Assembly: GCA_025928265.1 (NCBI GenBank)
Contig: JAICJV010000015.1
Span: forward strand, 1 to 45,745
Origin: Thermoleophilaceae bacterium
GTDB lineage: Bacteria > Actinomycetota > Thermoleophilia > Solirubrobacterales > Thermoleophilaceae
Length of the DNA stretch: 45,745 nucleotides
Direction: 5' to 3'
The first letter of the stretch is position 1; the number at the start of each line of letters is the position of its first letter. Below, one piece after another: positions 30,003 to 39,318 of the stretch. A model generated the notes under the pieces. That model ran no database searches, had not been told where the DNA came from, and saw only the letters and a program-made list of their open reading frames with translations. The position numbers and the translations under genes are program-made.

Positions 30003-32132
30003 TCAGTCTTCGCCCGAGAGCTGCTTCGCGCGCGTGAGGCGGTCGAGCAGGTCGCCGTCGATCGCCGTCCACGGGCGCTGCTCGGGCGTCTCGCTGCTCT
30101 CCGCGAGCTCCTGCGGCGTCAGCTGACTGGCCACCGCCGCGTAGCGGGCGCGCTGCTCGTTCAGCGCGCTGCGCAGCTCCTCGAGCTCGCGCTGACGCAT
30201 GGCGAGGAGGTGGCGCAGGTCCGCCTCCACGCCCGGGTCGATGGGCGTGCGTTCCTCGAGCGGCTCCGGGCGCTCCTCGAGCTGGCGGCGAACCTCGTCG
30301 AGCTGCTCGCGCGTGGTGGCCAGCTGCGCCTCGGTGGCCTCGGCGCGGGCGCGCTCGACCTCGAGCTTGCCGAGCGCGTCCTGGTAGACGCGTGCCGAGA
30401 CCTTTGAGCGCCGCCGGCCGCCCTCGCGGACCGTCGTGCCTGTGAGGTTCTCGACCTTCGCGGTGAGGCGGTCGCGCTCGTCGCGCAGCTCGTTCGCGGC
30501 CTGGGCGGCATCCGCGGCGTCGCGCTCGGCTGCGCCGATGCGCTCGCGGAGCACCGCGGCCTCGGCGCTGGCGGCGTTGCCGCGCGCGTCGGCGGCGGCT
30601 ACGGCTTCGTCTGCGGCGCGGGCGCGCGTCTCGGCGGCGTCGAGCTTGGCCTCGGCTTCCTGGAGCCGGCTGGAGAGGGAGTCGTGCTCGCCGGTCGCGG
30701 CTCCGAGCTCTGCGACCTTCGACTTCGCCGCGTCAGCCTCGGCAGTCACGGTCTCGAGCTTCGCGCGCGCCTCGTCGAGCTGCCTCGCGAGCGCGTCGTT
30801 GTCGGCCGCTCCCGCCCGCGCGCGGTCGTCCGCATTTGCGATCTCGGCCTCGAGCTCGGCGATGCGCTCCTTGGCGGCCGACATCTCCGTGCCGGTTGTC
30901 TCGGCGGCGGCGTGCGCGTCTTCGAGCTGTGTGGTTAAAGTCGCGGCCTCGTTCGCGACGGCCTCGGCGCGCTGTTCGGCGTCCGCTGCGGCCTGCTCCA
31001 GCTCGGCCACGCGCTCGCTTGCGCTCGCGGCGTCGGCGGCCGCCGCCTCCGCGGCCACCTGCGCCTTCGCGAGCTGGGCCGTGAGTGCGGCGTTGTCGGC
31101 GGCGGCGGTCTCGGCGCGCATGTCCGCTTCGGTCGTGGCGTCGTCGAGCGCCGTGATCCGGGCACGTGCATCGAAGAGCTCCTGCTCCGCCCGCGCGAGG
31201 CGCTCGCGCAGCTCTTCGGCGTTCTGCGCGGCCTCGGCAGCGCGGGCGCGTTCGGCCGTGAGCTCGCGCGATGCGGCGGCTGCCGCGGTCAAGGTCTCGT
31301 CGGCGAGCTTGCGTGCATCGGCCAGGCGCGCGCGCAGCTCGTCCGCGTCGCGGCGCGCCTGCTCGAAGTTCGCGAGCGCCTCGGCGGCTTCGGCCTTCAG
31401 CGCTTCGGTGTCGCGCGCGCCCTCGCGCGTGCGCCGCTCGAGCTCCGCCCGGAGTCGCGCGCACTCGGCCTCGAGCTCCGCGCGTCGCTCGGACAGCTCG
31501 CGCTCGCTCTCCTCGAGCCGGGCCTCGAGCTCGGCGATGATCTCGTCGGACGTTGCCCAGCGTCGTGCGGCCAGGGCGTGCTCGGCCTCGCGCGCGGCGA
31601 GGATCTCGCGCATCTCCGCGGTCTCGGACCACGCCTTGACCTGTTTCTCGCGCGCCTCCGCGAGCGTGCGCTCGGTGACCTCGCAGCGGCGGCGCAGGCG
31701 CTCGAGGGCGACCGGTGCCTCCGCCTCCGGCTGCGCTTCGGGCTCGGCTTCAGTGTCCTTGGCGGGCGCGTCGGCCAGCGCCGGGCGCGGCAGCGGCCAC
31801 GGTCCCTCGGCGGGTGTGGCGAGGAGGAGCCGGCCGTCCGCTGCATCGGCGGCAATCGCGAACGACGCCGACCAGGCGCCGTCGGTATCGACGCGCGGCC
31901 CGGGTGCGACCGGGGCATGCGGGCTGCCGGCGCCGCTCGAGAGCAGCGCGACGTCCCTGGGGGCGGCGAAGGTCCAGCGGGCGACCACGTGCAGGAGGGC
32001 CTGGCCGTCGCCCAGCGGCAGAAGCGCGCAGCGCTCGATCGCCGGCTGGGGCCCGGTGGGATTCTGCTCCAGGTTGTCCTTTGGTCCCTGCTCCCGGCTC
32101 CGCTTGCGGAAGCCCGCGGTCCCTCGGATCAT
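30003..32132 (-). CDS. Long coiled-coil protein of unknown function
   Basis: A 709-residue protein. ATG 32132 has GGAGGAGGT five bases upstream. Residues about 1-120 form a small beta-rich N-terminal region (LPLGDGQALLHVVARWTFAAPRDVALL), and an acidic linker follows (EAEPEAQPEAEAP). Residues about 140-640 are an almost continuous Ala/Glu/Arg-rich coiled coil with heptad spacing, without a motif for ATP binding, so it is not an SMC/Rad50 protein. The last ~60 residues (IDGDLLDRLTRAKQLSGED) are less repetitive. No transmembrane segment or signal peptide is seen, which suggests a cytoplasmic scaffold. I do not recognise a family. It is divergent from the pilin-signal protein. Confidence 0.8.
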   Translation of the reverse strand: MIRGTAGFRKRSREQGPKDNLEQNPTGPQPAIERCALLPLGDGQALLHVVARWTFAAPRDVALLSSGAGSPHAPVAPGPRVDTDGAWSASFAIAADAADGRLLLATPAEGPWPLPRPALADAPAKDTEAEPEAQPEAEAPVALERLRRRCEVTERTLAEAREKQVKAWSETAEMREILAAREAEHALAARRWATSDEIIAELEARLEESERELSERRAELEAECARLRAELERRTREGARDTEALKAEAAEALANFEQARRDADELRARLADARKLADETLTAAAAASRELTAERARAAEAAQNAEELRERLARAEQELFDARARITALDDATTEADMRAETAAADNAALTAQLAKAQVAAEAAAADAASASERVAELEQAAADAEQRAEAVANEAATLTTQLEDAHAAAETTGTEMSAAKERIAELEAEIANADDRARAGAADNDALARQLDEARAKLETVTAEADAAKSKVAELGAATGEHDSLSSRLQEAEAKLDAAETRARAADEAVAAADARGNAASAEAAVLRERIGAAERDAADAAQAANELRDERDRLTAKVENLTGTTVREGGRRRSKVSARVYQDALGKLEVERARAEATEAQLATTREQLDEVRRQLEERPEPLEERTPIDPGVEADLRHLLAMRQRELEELRSALNEQRARYAAVASQLTPQELAESSETPEQRPWTAIDGDLLDRLTRAKQLSGED

Positions 32133-32233
32133 CGGGCACCTCCTCCGGGCTTCTATCGGTACCTCGGCGTTGCCCTTTAGCCCCGATTGGGGTGGGTTCA
32201 GGATTTACAGATCTGGCACCGGATTCGATCGTT

Positions 32234-32251
32234 TGTGACAGCGCCGTCACA
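32234..32251. promoter_or_regulatory. Palindrome upstream of the TadE-like gene
   Basis: TGTGAC (32234-32239) and GTCACA (32246-32251) are perfect inverted arms around six bases. A TAGGTT -10-like box (32262-32267) follows, seven bases before the ATG at 32275. It resembles a CRP-type site (TGTGA-N6-TCACA), but the spacing is two bases longer. Confidence 0.45.
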
Positions 32252-32274
32252 CAGTCCCGCATAGGTTCGCGGAC

Positions 32275-33195
32275 ATGCGCTCGGAGGCCGGTCAGGCGGC
32301 GGTCGAATGGACCAGTGGGGTCCTGCTCGTGGCGCTCGCGCTGTCCGCCGCGGCGGCGTTCGTGCCGGCGGTCGACGGTCGCTCCTTCGGCGGCTTCCTG
32401 GCGCACTCGATCGTCTGCGCGGTCCACGGCGACTGCGCCCAGCGCGATGACGCGCTGCGCGTCGCATACGGGCCGGGGGACGCGGCGCTCGTGCGGCGGT
32501 ACGCGCCGAACATCGTGTACGAGCCGGGCACGCACACGCTTCCGATCGACTTCCGGCGCTGCCAGTCGCACCACTGCTCGGATGCGCCCGACGACAGGTC
32601 ACTCGAGGTATCGCGCTCCACCCGCGGCGGTGTGCCCGCGGCGGCGTTCACGCATGTCGCGCGGCGCGGGGAGGAGACCTTCCTCCAGTACTGGTTCTAC
32701 TACCCGGACTCGCCGTCCACGTTCCTGGGCTCACATGCGCTGCTCAAGCATCTGCCGGGCGGCGACCCGGCGGATCACCGGCACGACTGGGAGGGCTATC
32801 AAGTCCGCGTAGGGCCGGACGGCCGCGCGCTCGTGCGCGCGACGTCGCATCACGGCTACCAGGGCTGCAAGGAGCGCCAATGCAAGAACCGGTGGATCGC
32901 GTGGACGGGCTGGACGCGCGTGTCCATGGGCAGCCACGCCGGGCATATCCCGTACCGATCCGAGTGGTTGATCGGCGACGGCCGCCGGTCCGCAGGACGG
33001 GCGCGGCGCCTCGCCGGCTACACGCCGCTCTACCCAGGGCGCGATCTGGAGGAGCGCACCACGTCAGCCGCCGCGCTCGAGTTGATCCCGATCGAGACAC
33101 TCGATGCCGGGGCGCTCGGGACCGACTTCGGCGAGATCACGCCGCCGTGGCGGAAGGAGGTCTATGGCGACCCGGTGAGCGACTCGACCAGTTGA
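32275..33195 (+). CDS. Pilin-type (TadE-like) signal fused to a Vps62/NPP1-like domain
   Basis: A 306-residue protein. The N terminus is a class III prepilin-like signal: EAGQAAVEWTSGVLLVALALSAAAAF, with G-Q-A-A-V-E resembling TadE/Flp pseudopilins. The rest is unlike any pilin. It contains FLQYWFYYPDSPST, then HRHDWEGYQVRV and ATSHHGYQGC, and later WTRVSMGSHAGHIPYR. These stretches match the pattern of Vps62/NPP1-like proteins, in which HRHDWE is the key motif of necrosis-inducing NLPs and a HxxDWE variant occurs in Vps62. The function here is unknown; a surface-exposed protein assembled or processed by the pilus machinery is a guess. A palindromic site precedes the gene. Confidence 0.75.
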   Translation: MRSEAGQAAVEWTSGVLLVALALSAAAAFVPAVDGRSFGGFLAHSIVCAVHGDCAQRDDALRVAYGPGDAALVRRYAPNIVYEPGTHTLPIDFRRCQSHHCSDAPDDRSLEVSRSTRGGVPAAAFTHVARRGEETFLQYWFYYPDSPSTFLGSHALLKHLPGGDPADHRHDWEGYQVRVGPDGRALVRATSHHGYQGCKERQCKNRWIAWTGWTRVSMGSHAGHIPYRSEWLIGDGRRSAGRARRLAGYTPLYPGRDLEERTTSAAALELIPIETLDAGALGTDFGEITPPWRKEVYGDPVSDSTS

Positions 33196-33220
33196 AGACG
33201 GCCGCGAGTACGCTCGCTCG

Positions 33221-34111
33221 GTGCGCGACGCGCAGCGACCGCCGGGGACCGTGCGTCCGAGCCGCTTCGTGCCACGCTTCCACTACGAGCTGCTCGCGTG
33301 CGGCGTAGGTGGCCACGAGCTCGTGGGGACGGACGTAGCGCGACTGGAGCCGCAGGACGCGGTCGTCGCGTTCGAGCGAGACGGCGTGCGCTGGCACCGC
33401 TGCCTGCGCTGCGACAGCTGGCTGCCGCTGCCGCCGCCGGCGCACGCAGCGCGCGCGCAGATGCCCGCCCGCGACGAGATCGAGCTGCCGCTCCGCGGGC
33501 GGCCGCTGCGCGACAAGGTCGTCCTGCGCCTGATCGCGCTCGACCGTGCTCTGCATTTCGTGGTGCTCGCGGCGCTCGGAATCGCGATCTTGCTGTTTGC
33601 GTCGCGGCAGGCCCAGCTGCGCGGCGAGTTCTACCGCGTGGCCAGCGCGATCCAGCGCGGCGTCGGCGGGGGCCCGGTGCAGTCCGACCGCGTCGGGCTG
33701 ATCGGCGAGCTGAACAAGCTGTTCTCGCTGCGGAGCTCGGCGCTCACGGCGACCGGTTTCGGGGTCCTCGGATACGGCATGCTCGAGGGCATCGAGGCGG
33801 TCGGGCTCTGGTGGCAGAAGCGCTGGGCCGAGTACCTCACATTCATCGCGACGGCGGTCTTCCTCCCGCTCGAGGTCTATGAGATGGCGCACCGCCTGAC
33901 GCCGTTCAAGGTGATCGCGTTCGTGCTGAACGTGGCGGTCGTGATCTACCTGCTGTGGGCCAAGCGGCTGTTCGGCATCCGCGGCGGCGGGAAGGCGGAG
34001 CACCGCGAGCGCGAACGCGACATCGGTTGGGGCGCGCTCGAACGCGCCACGCCGTGGGCAGGGGGCGCGATCAGCGCGCCTGGCCGCTCGGGCGGATCAG
34101 GACCTCGTTGA
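33221..34111 (+). CDS. DUF2127 membrane protein
   Basis: A 296-residue protein starting at GTG 33221. The N-terminal ~105 residues are soluble and include a paired-cysteine stretch (WHRCLRCDSWLPL) that looks like a zinc-binding pair. Four hydrophobic segments follow. The region LEGIEAVGLWWQKRWAEYLTFIATAVFLPLEVYEM is the hallmark of DUF2127. The biochemical role of this family is not known. It follows the Vps62-like gene by 25 bases in the same direction. Its 3' end overlaps the convergent SDR gene by 41 bases, and the last ~30 residues are low complexity because of that overlap. Confidence 0.85.
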   Translation: MRDAQRPPGTVRPSRFVPRFHYELLACGVGGHELVGTDVARLEPQDAVVAFERDGVRWHRCLRCDSWLPLPPPAHAARAQMPARDEIELPLRGRPLRDKVVLRLIALDRALHFVVLAALGIAILLFASRQAQLRGEFYRVASAIQRGVGGGPVQSDRVGLIGELNKLFSLRSSALTATGFGVLGYGMLEGIEAVGLWWQKRWAEYLTFIATAVFLPLEVYEMAHRLTPFKVIAFVLNVAVVIYLLWAKRLFGIRGGGKAEHRERERDIGWGALERATPWAGGAISAPGRSGGSGPR

Positions 34112-34822
34112 TCGAGACGTGCGGCGGGCGCGTGAGCGCCCAGCGGATCCCGTCGGCGATGTCGTCGGCCTGGAGCACCTCGCCGATCTGCTCCTCCATC
34201 TTCTGGATGTTCTCGCGCACCATCGGGTTCTCGTTGTGGCCCTGGAGCTCCGTGGCGACGTAGCCGGGCTCGACGATCACCACGCGGATCTTCGAGGCGA
34301 CCACCTCCTGGCGAAGCGCCTCCGAGAACGCGCCGACACCGAACTTGGTGGCGTTGTAGACGGCGCTGCCCGCGCGTGCGAACCGTCCGGCGACCGACGA
34401 GACGTTCACGATCGTGCCGCCGCCCCGCTCACGCATCAGCGGCAGCGCCGCGTGCGTGCAGTAGAGGAGGCCGAGCACGTTGACGTTCACCATCCGGCGC
34501 CACTCCTCGGTCGGCGCGCCCTCGACCGGGCCGAGCAGCATCACGCCGGCGTTGTTCACGAGCCCGTCGAGGCGCCCGAGCTCGGCGTGCGCCTGCTGGA
34601 CGAACGCGTTCGCGCTGCCCTCGTCCGCCACGTCCACCTCGATCGGCAGCGCCCGACCGCCGCCCGACTCGATGCGCTGCGCAAGCGCGCGGATCCGGTC
34701 GCCGCGCCGCGCGCCCAGAGCAACCGCCGCGCCCTCGGCGGCGAGCATCGAAGCCGTGGCCTCGCCGATCCCCGATGAGGCGCCCGTGATCGCCACCACC
34801 TGGCCGTCGAGTGCCCCGGCCA

Positions 34823-34823
<1 letters not shown>
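34071..34823 (-). CDS. Short-chain dehydrogenase/reductase
   Basis: A 250-residue SDR of the classical type. The cofactor motif TGASSGIG is at the N terminus, followed by NNAGVMLLGPVEG, the catalytic Ser in IVNVSSVAGRF and the YxxxK pair in AVYNATKFG. R/D preferences at the end of strand 2 (GARRGDRI) favour NADP. The substrate is unknown. ATG 34823 overlaps the stop of the leucyl aminopeptidase gene (TGATG), so the pair is translationally coupled. Its 3' end overlaps the DUF2127 gene from the other strand. Confidence 0.93.
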
Positions 34824-36271
<1,448 letters not shown>

Positions 36272-36345
36272 GGCGGGGCACTCTACCCACGCACCCTCAC
36301 CGCTATTCTCAGCCCTCCGCAGCGACCAGGGAGACGATCCACTTC

Positions 36346-37527
36346 ATGCCCAAGACCGCCATCCTCGGCACCGCCCGCACGCCCTTCGGCAAGCTCGGCG
36401 GCGGCCTTTCCTCACTCGACGCGACCGAGCTCGGTGGCAAGGCCATCGCAGCCGCCCTCGAGCGCGCCGAGGTAGCGCCGGAACAGGTCGAGCATGTGGT
36501 CATGGGCCAGGTCCTCCAGGCGGGCCAGGGCCAGATCCCGTCGCGCCAGGCGCAGATCAAGGGCGGGATCCCGAGGGAGGTCTCGTCGGAGACCATCAAC
36601 AAGGTGTGCGCCTCGGGCATCCGCTCGGTCGCGCTGATCGACAACGCAGTGCGCGCCGGTGACCTCAACGTGGGCGTCGCGGGCGGCATGGAGTCGATGT
36701 CGAACGCGCCGTACATGCTCAAGGACGCCCGCTTCGGCTATCGCATGGGCGACGCCAAGGCGCTCGACGCGATGATCCACGACGGGCTCACGAACCCGTT
36801 CAGCGGCAAGCACATGGCGCAAGAGGCCAGCGAGGTGGCCGCGGAGCTCGAGATGACCCGCGCCGACCTCGACAAGTTCGCGCTGCTCTCGCACGAGCGC
36901 GCGCTCGAGGCGACCGACGAGGGCCGTCTGCCCGAGGAGATCGTGCCGATCACGATCCAGTCGAAGAAGGGCGAGACCACCGTCGAGGTCGACGAGGCGC
37001 CGCGCCGCGACACCTCACTCGAGGGCCTCTCGAAGCTCAAGCCGATCTTCGTGAAGGACGGCACCCACACCGCCGGCAACTCGCCGGGCGTCAACGACGG
37101 CGCCGGCGCCGTCGTGCTCGCGTCCGAGGACTGGGCCAAGCAGAACGGCCGCGAGGTTCTGGCCACCGTTGTGGGTCACGCGCAGGTCGCCGACGACTTC
37201 GCGTACCTCGCCCGCACCCCGGGCAACGCCACCAAGAAGCTGCTCGAGAAGCTCGGCATCTCGATCGACGACATCGACCTGTTCGAGATCAACGAGGCGT
37301 TCGCGTCGGTCGCGCTCAACTCCATGCGCATGCTCGGCGTCGACGAGAGCAAGGTGAACGTGAACGGCGGCGCGATCGCGCTCGGGCACCCGATCGGCGC
37401 CTCCGGCGCGCGCATCGTCGGTGCCCTCGTGCACGAGCTTCGCCGCCGCGGCGGCGGCCTCGGCGTCGCGGCCATCTGCTCCGGCGGCGGGCAGGGCGAC
37501 GCGATGCTGCTCGAGGTGGCCGGTTAG
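36346..37527 (+). CDS. Acetyl-CoA C-acetyltransferase (thiolase)
   Basis: A 393-residue biosynthetic-type thiolase. The catalytic residues are C88 (NKVCASG), H348 (GHPIGASGAR) and C378 (AICSGGGQGDA), at virtually the same positions as in Zoogloea PhaA-type thiolases. Also present are NEAFASVALNSMRML and the FxEDG-like central loop. The enzyme condenses two acetyl-CoA or cleaves acetoacetyl-CoA. The length and sites favour the short-chain type over FadA. A likely -10 box TATTCT lies at 36304-36309. It precedes the acetate permease by 120 bp, in the same direction but separated by a palindrome-rich control region. Confidence 0.95.
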   Translation: MPKTAILGTARTPFGKLGGGLSSLDATELGGKAIAAALERAEVAPEQVEHVVMGQVLQAGQGQIPSRQAQIKGGIPREVSSETINKVCASGIRSVALIDNAVRAGDLNVGVAGGMESMSNAPYMLKDARFGYRMGDAKALDAMIHDGLTNPFSGKHMAQEASEVAAELEMTRADLDKFALLSHERALEATDEGRLPEEIVPITIQSKKGETTVEVDEAPRRDTSLEGLSKLKPIFVKDGTHTAGNSPGVNDGAGAVVLASEDWAKQNGREVLATVVGHAQVADDFAYLARTPGNATKKLLEKLGISIDDIDLFEINEAFASVALNSMRMLGVDESKVNVNGGAIALGHPIGASGARIVGALVHELRRRGGGLGVAAICSGGGQGDAMLLEVAG

Positions 37528-37532
37528 ACCCC

Positions 37533-37593
37533 TGTCAGAGTGGTGACAACTATGAGTGACAAGTGTCACGAGGAGTACGCTTTCGACGTGACA
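37533..37593. promoter_or_regulatory. Cluster of TGACA/TGTCA half-sites upstream of the acetate permease
   Basis: TGTCA (37533-37537) faces TGACA (37544-37548), the perfect palindrome GTGACAAGTGTCAC spans 37556-37569, and another TGACA occurs at 37589-37593. Such clustering is typical of a repressor or activator operator array; the regulator is unknown. The region lies between the thiolase stop and the permease start at 37648. Confidence 0.5.
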
Positions 37594-37647
37594 TAGGACG
37601 CCCGCGCCAAGTGGGCGCCCATCGTCTCCGATCCAGGGGGTGGAGAG

Positions 37648-38340
37648 ATGGAAGGCAGAGTTGCCCGTGACCCGACGGTAGGCGGCGGGACTGCAGCGGA
37701 CGACGTCACGCAGGGGGAGATCGCCCAGAGGCGCTTTGCCCGGGCGGACGGCGAGGTCATCTCGATCAAGCCGATCACGTCGGACCCCGCACCGCTCGGG
37801 CTCGCCGCGTTCGCGCTGACCACCTTCGTGCTCAGCTTCTTCAACTCAGGGCTGATGGGCGAAGGTGGAATCCCGATCGTCCTGGGCCTTGCGCTCGCCT
37901 ACGGCGGGATCGCGCAGCTGCTCGCCGGCATGTGGGAGTTCCGCACAGGCAACACGTTCGGCGCTACAGCCTTCAGCTCGTACGGAGCGTTCTGGCTGTC
38001 GTTCTGGGCGTTCGAGCAGTTCTTCGCGAAGGACATCACCGACAAGTCGCAGCTCGCCCACTCGGTCGGCCTGTACCTGATCGGCTGGGGCATTTTCACT
38101 GCGTACATGTTCATCGCGTCGCTGCGGGTCACCGGTGCGGTCGCACTGGTGTTCGCCACGCTCGCGGTCACCTACCTGCTGCTCGGCATCGGCAACGCCG
38201 CCGACAGCACGGGCCTCGTGCACGCGGGCGGCTACGTCGGCATCGTCACGGCCATCGCGGCCTGGTACGCCTCATTCGCAGGCGTTACCAACTCGACATT
38301 CGGGCGGACCATCCTGCCTGTGATGGATCTGAAGCGCTAG
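37648..38340 (+). CDS. Acetate uptake transporter, SatP/YaaH (GPR1/FUN34) family
   Basis: A 230-residue membrane protein with six hydrophobic segments after a soluble ~45-residue N terminus. The family signature appears as SDPAPLGLAAFALTTFVLSFFNSG (the NPAPLGL motif with D for N), then AYGGIAQLLAGMWEFRTGNTFGATAFSSYGAFWLSF. SatP-type proteins move acetate and succinate with protons. ATG 37648 has a GGAG four bases upstream. The upstream TGACA palindromes suggest tight control. It follows thiolase and fits use of short-chain acids as carbon sources. A strong terminator follows its stop. Confidence 0.93.
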   Translation: MEGRVARDPTVGGGTAADDVTQGEIAQRRFARADGEVISIKPITSDPAPLGLAAFALTTFVLSFFNSGLMGEGGIPIVLGLALAYGGIAQLLAGMWEFRTGNTFGATAFSSYGAFWLSFWAFEQFFAKDITDKSQLAHSVGLYLIGWGIFTAYMFIASLRVTGAVALVFATLAVTYLLLGIGNAADSTGLVHAGGYVGIVTAIAAWYASFAGVTNSTFGRTILPVMDLKR

Positions 38341-38356
38341 TCGCTTCCTGCAGCAC

Positions 38357-38388
38357 GCAGCCCGCAGCCGGCAGAGTCTGCGGGCTGC
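38357..38388 (+). terminator. Terminator after the acetate permease gene
   Basis: GCAGCCCGCAG (38357-38367) pairs perfectly with CTGCGGGCTGC (38378-38388) around a 10-nt loop, 17 bases after the stop. Confidence 0.8.
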
Positions 38389-38428
38389 GGGCTGCTCTCT
38401 GCCCTCTGCACTCATACGCTTGCGCCCT

Positions 38429-39220
38429 ATGCCAAGGGCCGCAGCCTTCTTCGATCTCGACAAGACCCTCATCGAGGGGTCGAGCGCGATCCACTTCGGG
38501 CGCGCGTCCTACCGGCGCGGGCTGCTGAGCCGCCGGCAGCTCGTCAAGGACCTGTGGGCGAACGTGCAGTTCCGGCTGCGCGGCGCGACCGACGAGGAGA
38601 CCGACCTGCTGCGCCAGCGGGTGCTCGACGCGATCGCGGGCCACCGCGTGGTGGACCTCGCGCGCCTCGGCCCCGAGGTGCTCGCCGGGATCCTGCCGCG
38701 CGTGTACCCCCAGATGCTCGAGGTCGCGTGGAACCACCAGGACGCCGGCCGGCCGATCTACATCGTCACCGCTGCGTCGCAGGAGATCGCCGAGCTGCTG
38801 GCGCGCGTGCTGGTGTTCGACGGAGGGATCGGCATGCGGTCCGAGGTGGACGACGGCTTCTACACGGGCCGCCCGGACGGCCCGTTCACCTATCGCGAGG
38901 GCAAGGCACAGGCGATCCGCGAGGTGGCCGATCGCGAGGGGTTCGACCTGTCCGAGTCGTGGGCGTACTCGGACTCCGAGTCCGACCTGCCGATGCTGCG
39001 CTGCGTAGGTCACCCGGTGGCGGTCAATCCCGACACCGCGCTGAGCCGGGTCGCCCGCGAGGAGGGCTGGCAGATCGTGACCTTCGACCGGCTGCGCCGG
39101 CGCCTTCGCCTGACCGCCGGAGCCGTAGCGCTCGGCGGGATCGCGGCAGGCTCGGGATACGTCGCCGCGCGGTTGCGGCCGTCGCGCCGTGACCGGATGT
39201 GGCGCGCGTTGCGGGCCTAG
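38429..39220 (+). CDS. HAD-IB family hydrolase
   Basis: A 263-residue HAD phosphatase. Motif I is AFFDLDKTLIEGSS, motif II lies in IYIVTAASQEI (Thr/Ser), and motif IV in WAYSDSESDLPML. The IB-type helical cap lies between motifs I and II. The C-terminal ~60 residues include a hydrophobic segment (LTAGAVALGGIAAGSGYVAA) that could anchor it to the membrane. Related actinobacterial enzymes include SerB-like and lysophosphatidate phosphatase-type proteins; the substrate is unknown. ATG 38429 is preferred over TTG 38420, which sits inside a TACGCT -10-like box (38415-38420) and suggests a leaderless transcript. Confidence 0.9.
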   Translation: MPRAAAFFDLDKTLIEGSSAIHFGRASYRRGLLSRRQLVKDLWANVQFRLRGATDEETDLLRQRVLDAIAGHRVVDLARLGPEVLAGILPRVYPQMLEVAWNHQDAGRPIYIVTAASQEIAELLARVLVFDGGIGMRSEVDDGFYTGRPDGPFTYREGKAQAIREVADREGFDLSESWAYSDSESDLPMLRCVGHPVAVNPDTALSRVAREEGWQIVTFDRLRRRLRLTAGAVALGGIAAGSGYVAARLRPSRRDRMWRALRA

Positions 39221-39250
39221 ATTCACACTCGGCCGAACAAAACCGTGCAA

Positions 39251-39274
39251 CTTCGGCGTCGATTTACGCCGAAG
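39251..39274. promoter_or_regulatory. Perfect 9-bp-arm palindrome before the ROK gene
   Basis: CTTCGGCGT (39251-39259) pairs with ACGCCGAAG (39266-39274) around CGATTT. TTGACA (39277-39282), a perfect -35 sequence, begins two bases later. Position and symmetry fit an autoregulatory ROK operator; it could equally be the terminator of the HAD gene, whose stop is 30 bases upstream. Confidence 0.5.
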
Positions 39275-39318
39275 CCTTGACAAATAGCCTCTCATTGTGG
39301 GAGGGTCGCGCCCGAGGA

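Noticed and set aside
30436-32238. 600-codon Ser/Ala-rich frame opposite the coiled-coil gene
   Set aside because: The repeated Glu/Ala/Arg codons of the coiled coil read as Ser/Ala/Arg on the other strand. No start signal or family pattern supports it.
32234-32251. CRP/cAMP-type binding site
   Set aside because: The TGTGA and TCACA half-sites are separated by eight rather than six bases, so a CRP-type site is not supported; it is kept only as an unspecified palindrome.
36346-38340. PHB synthesis operon (thiolase first)
   Set aside because: No acetoacetyl-CoA reductase or PHB synthase lies in the neighbourhood; the next gene is an acetate permease.
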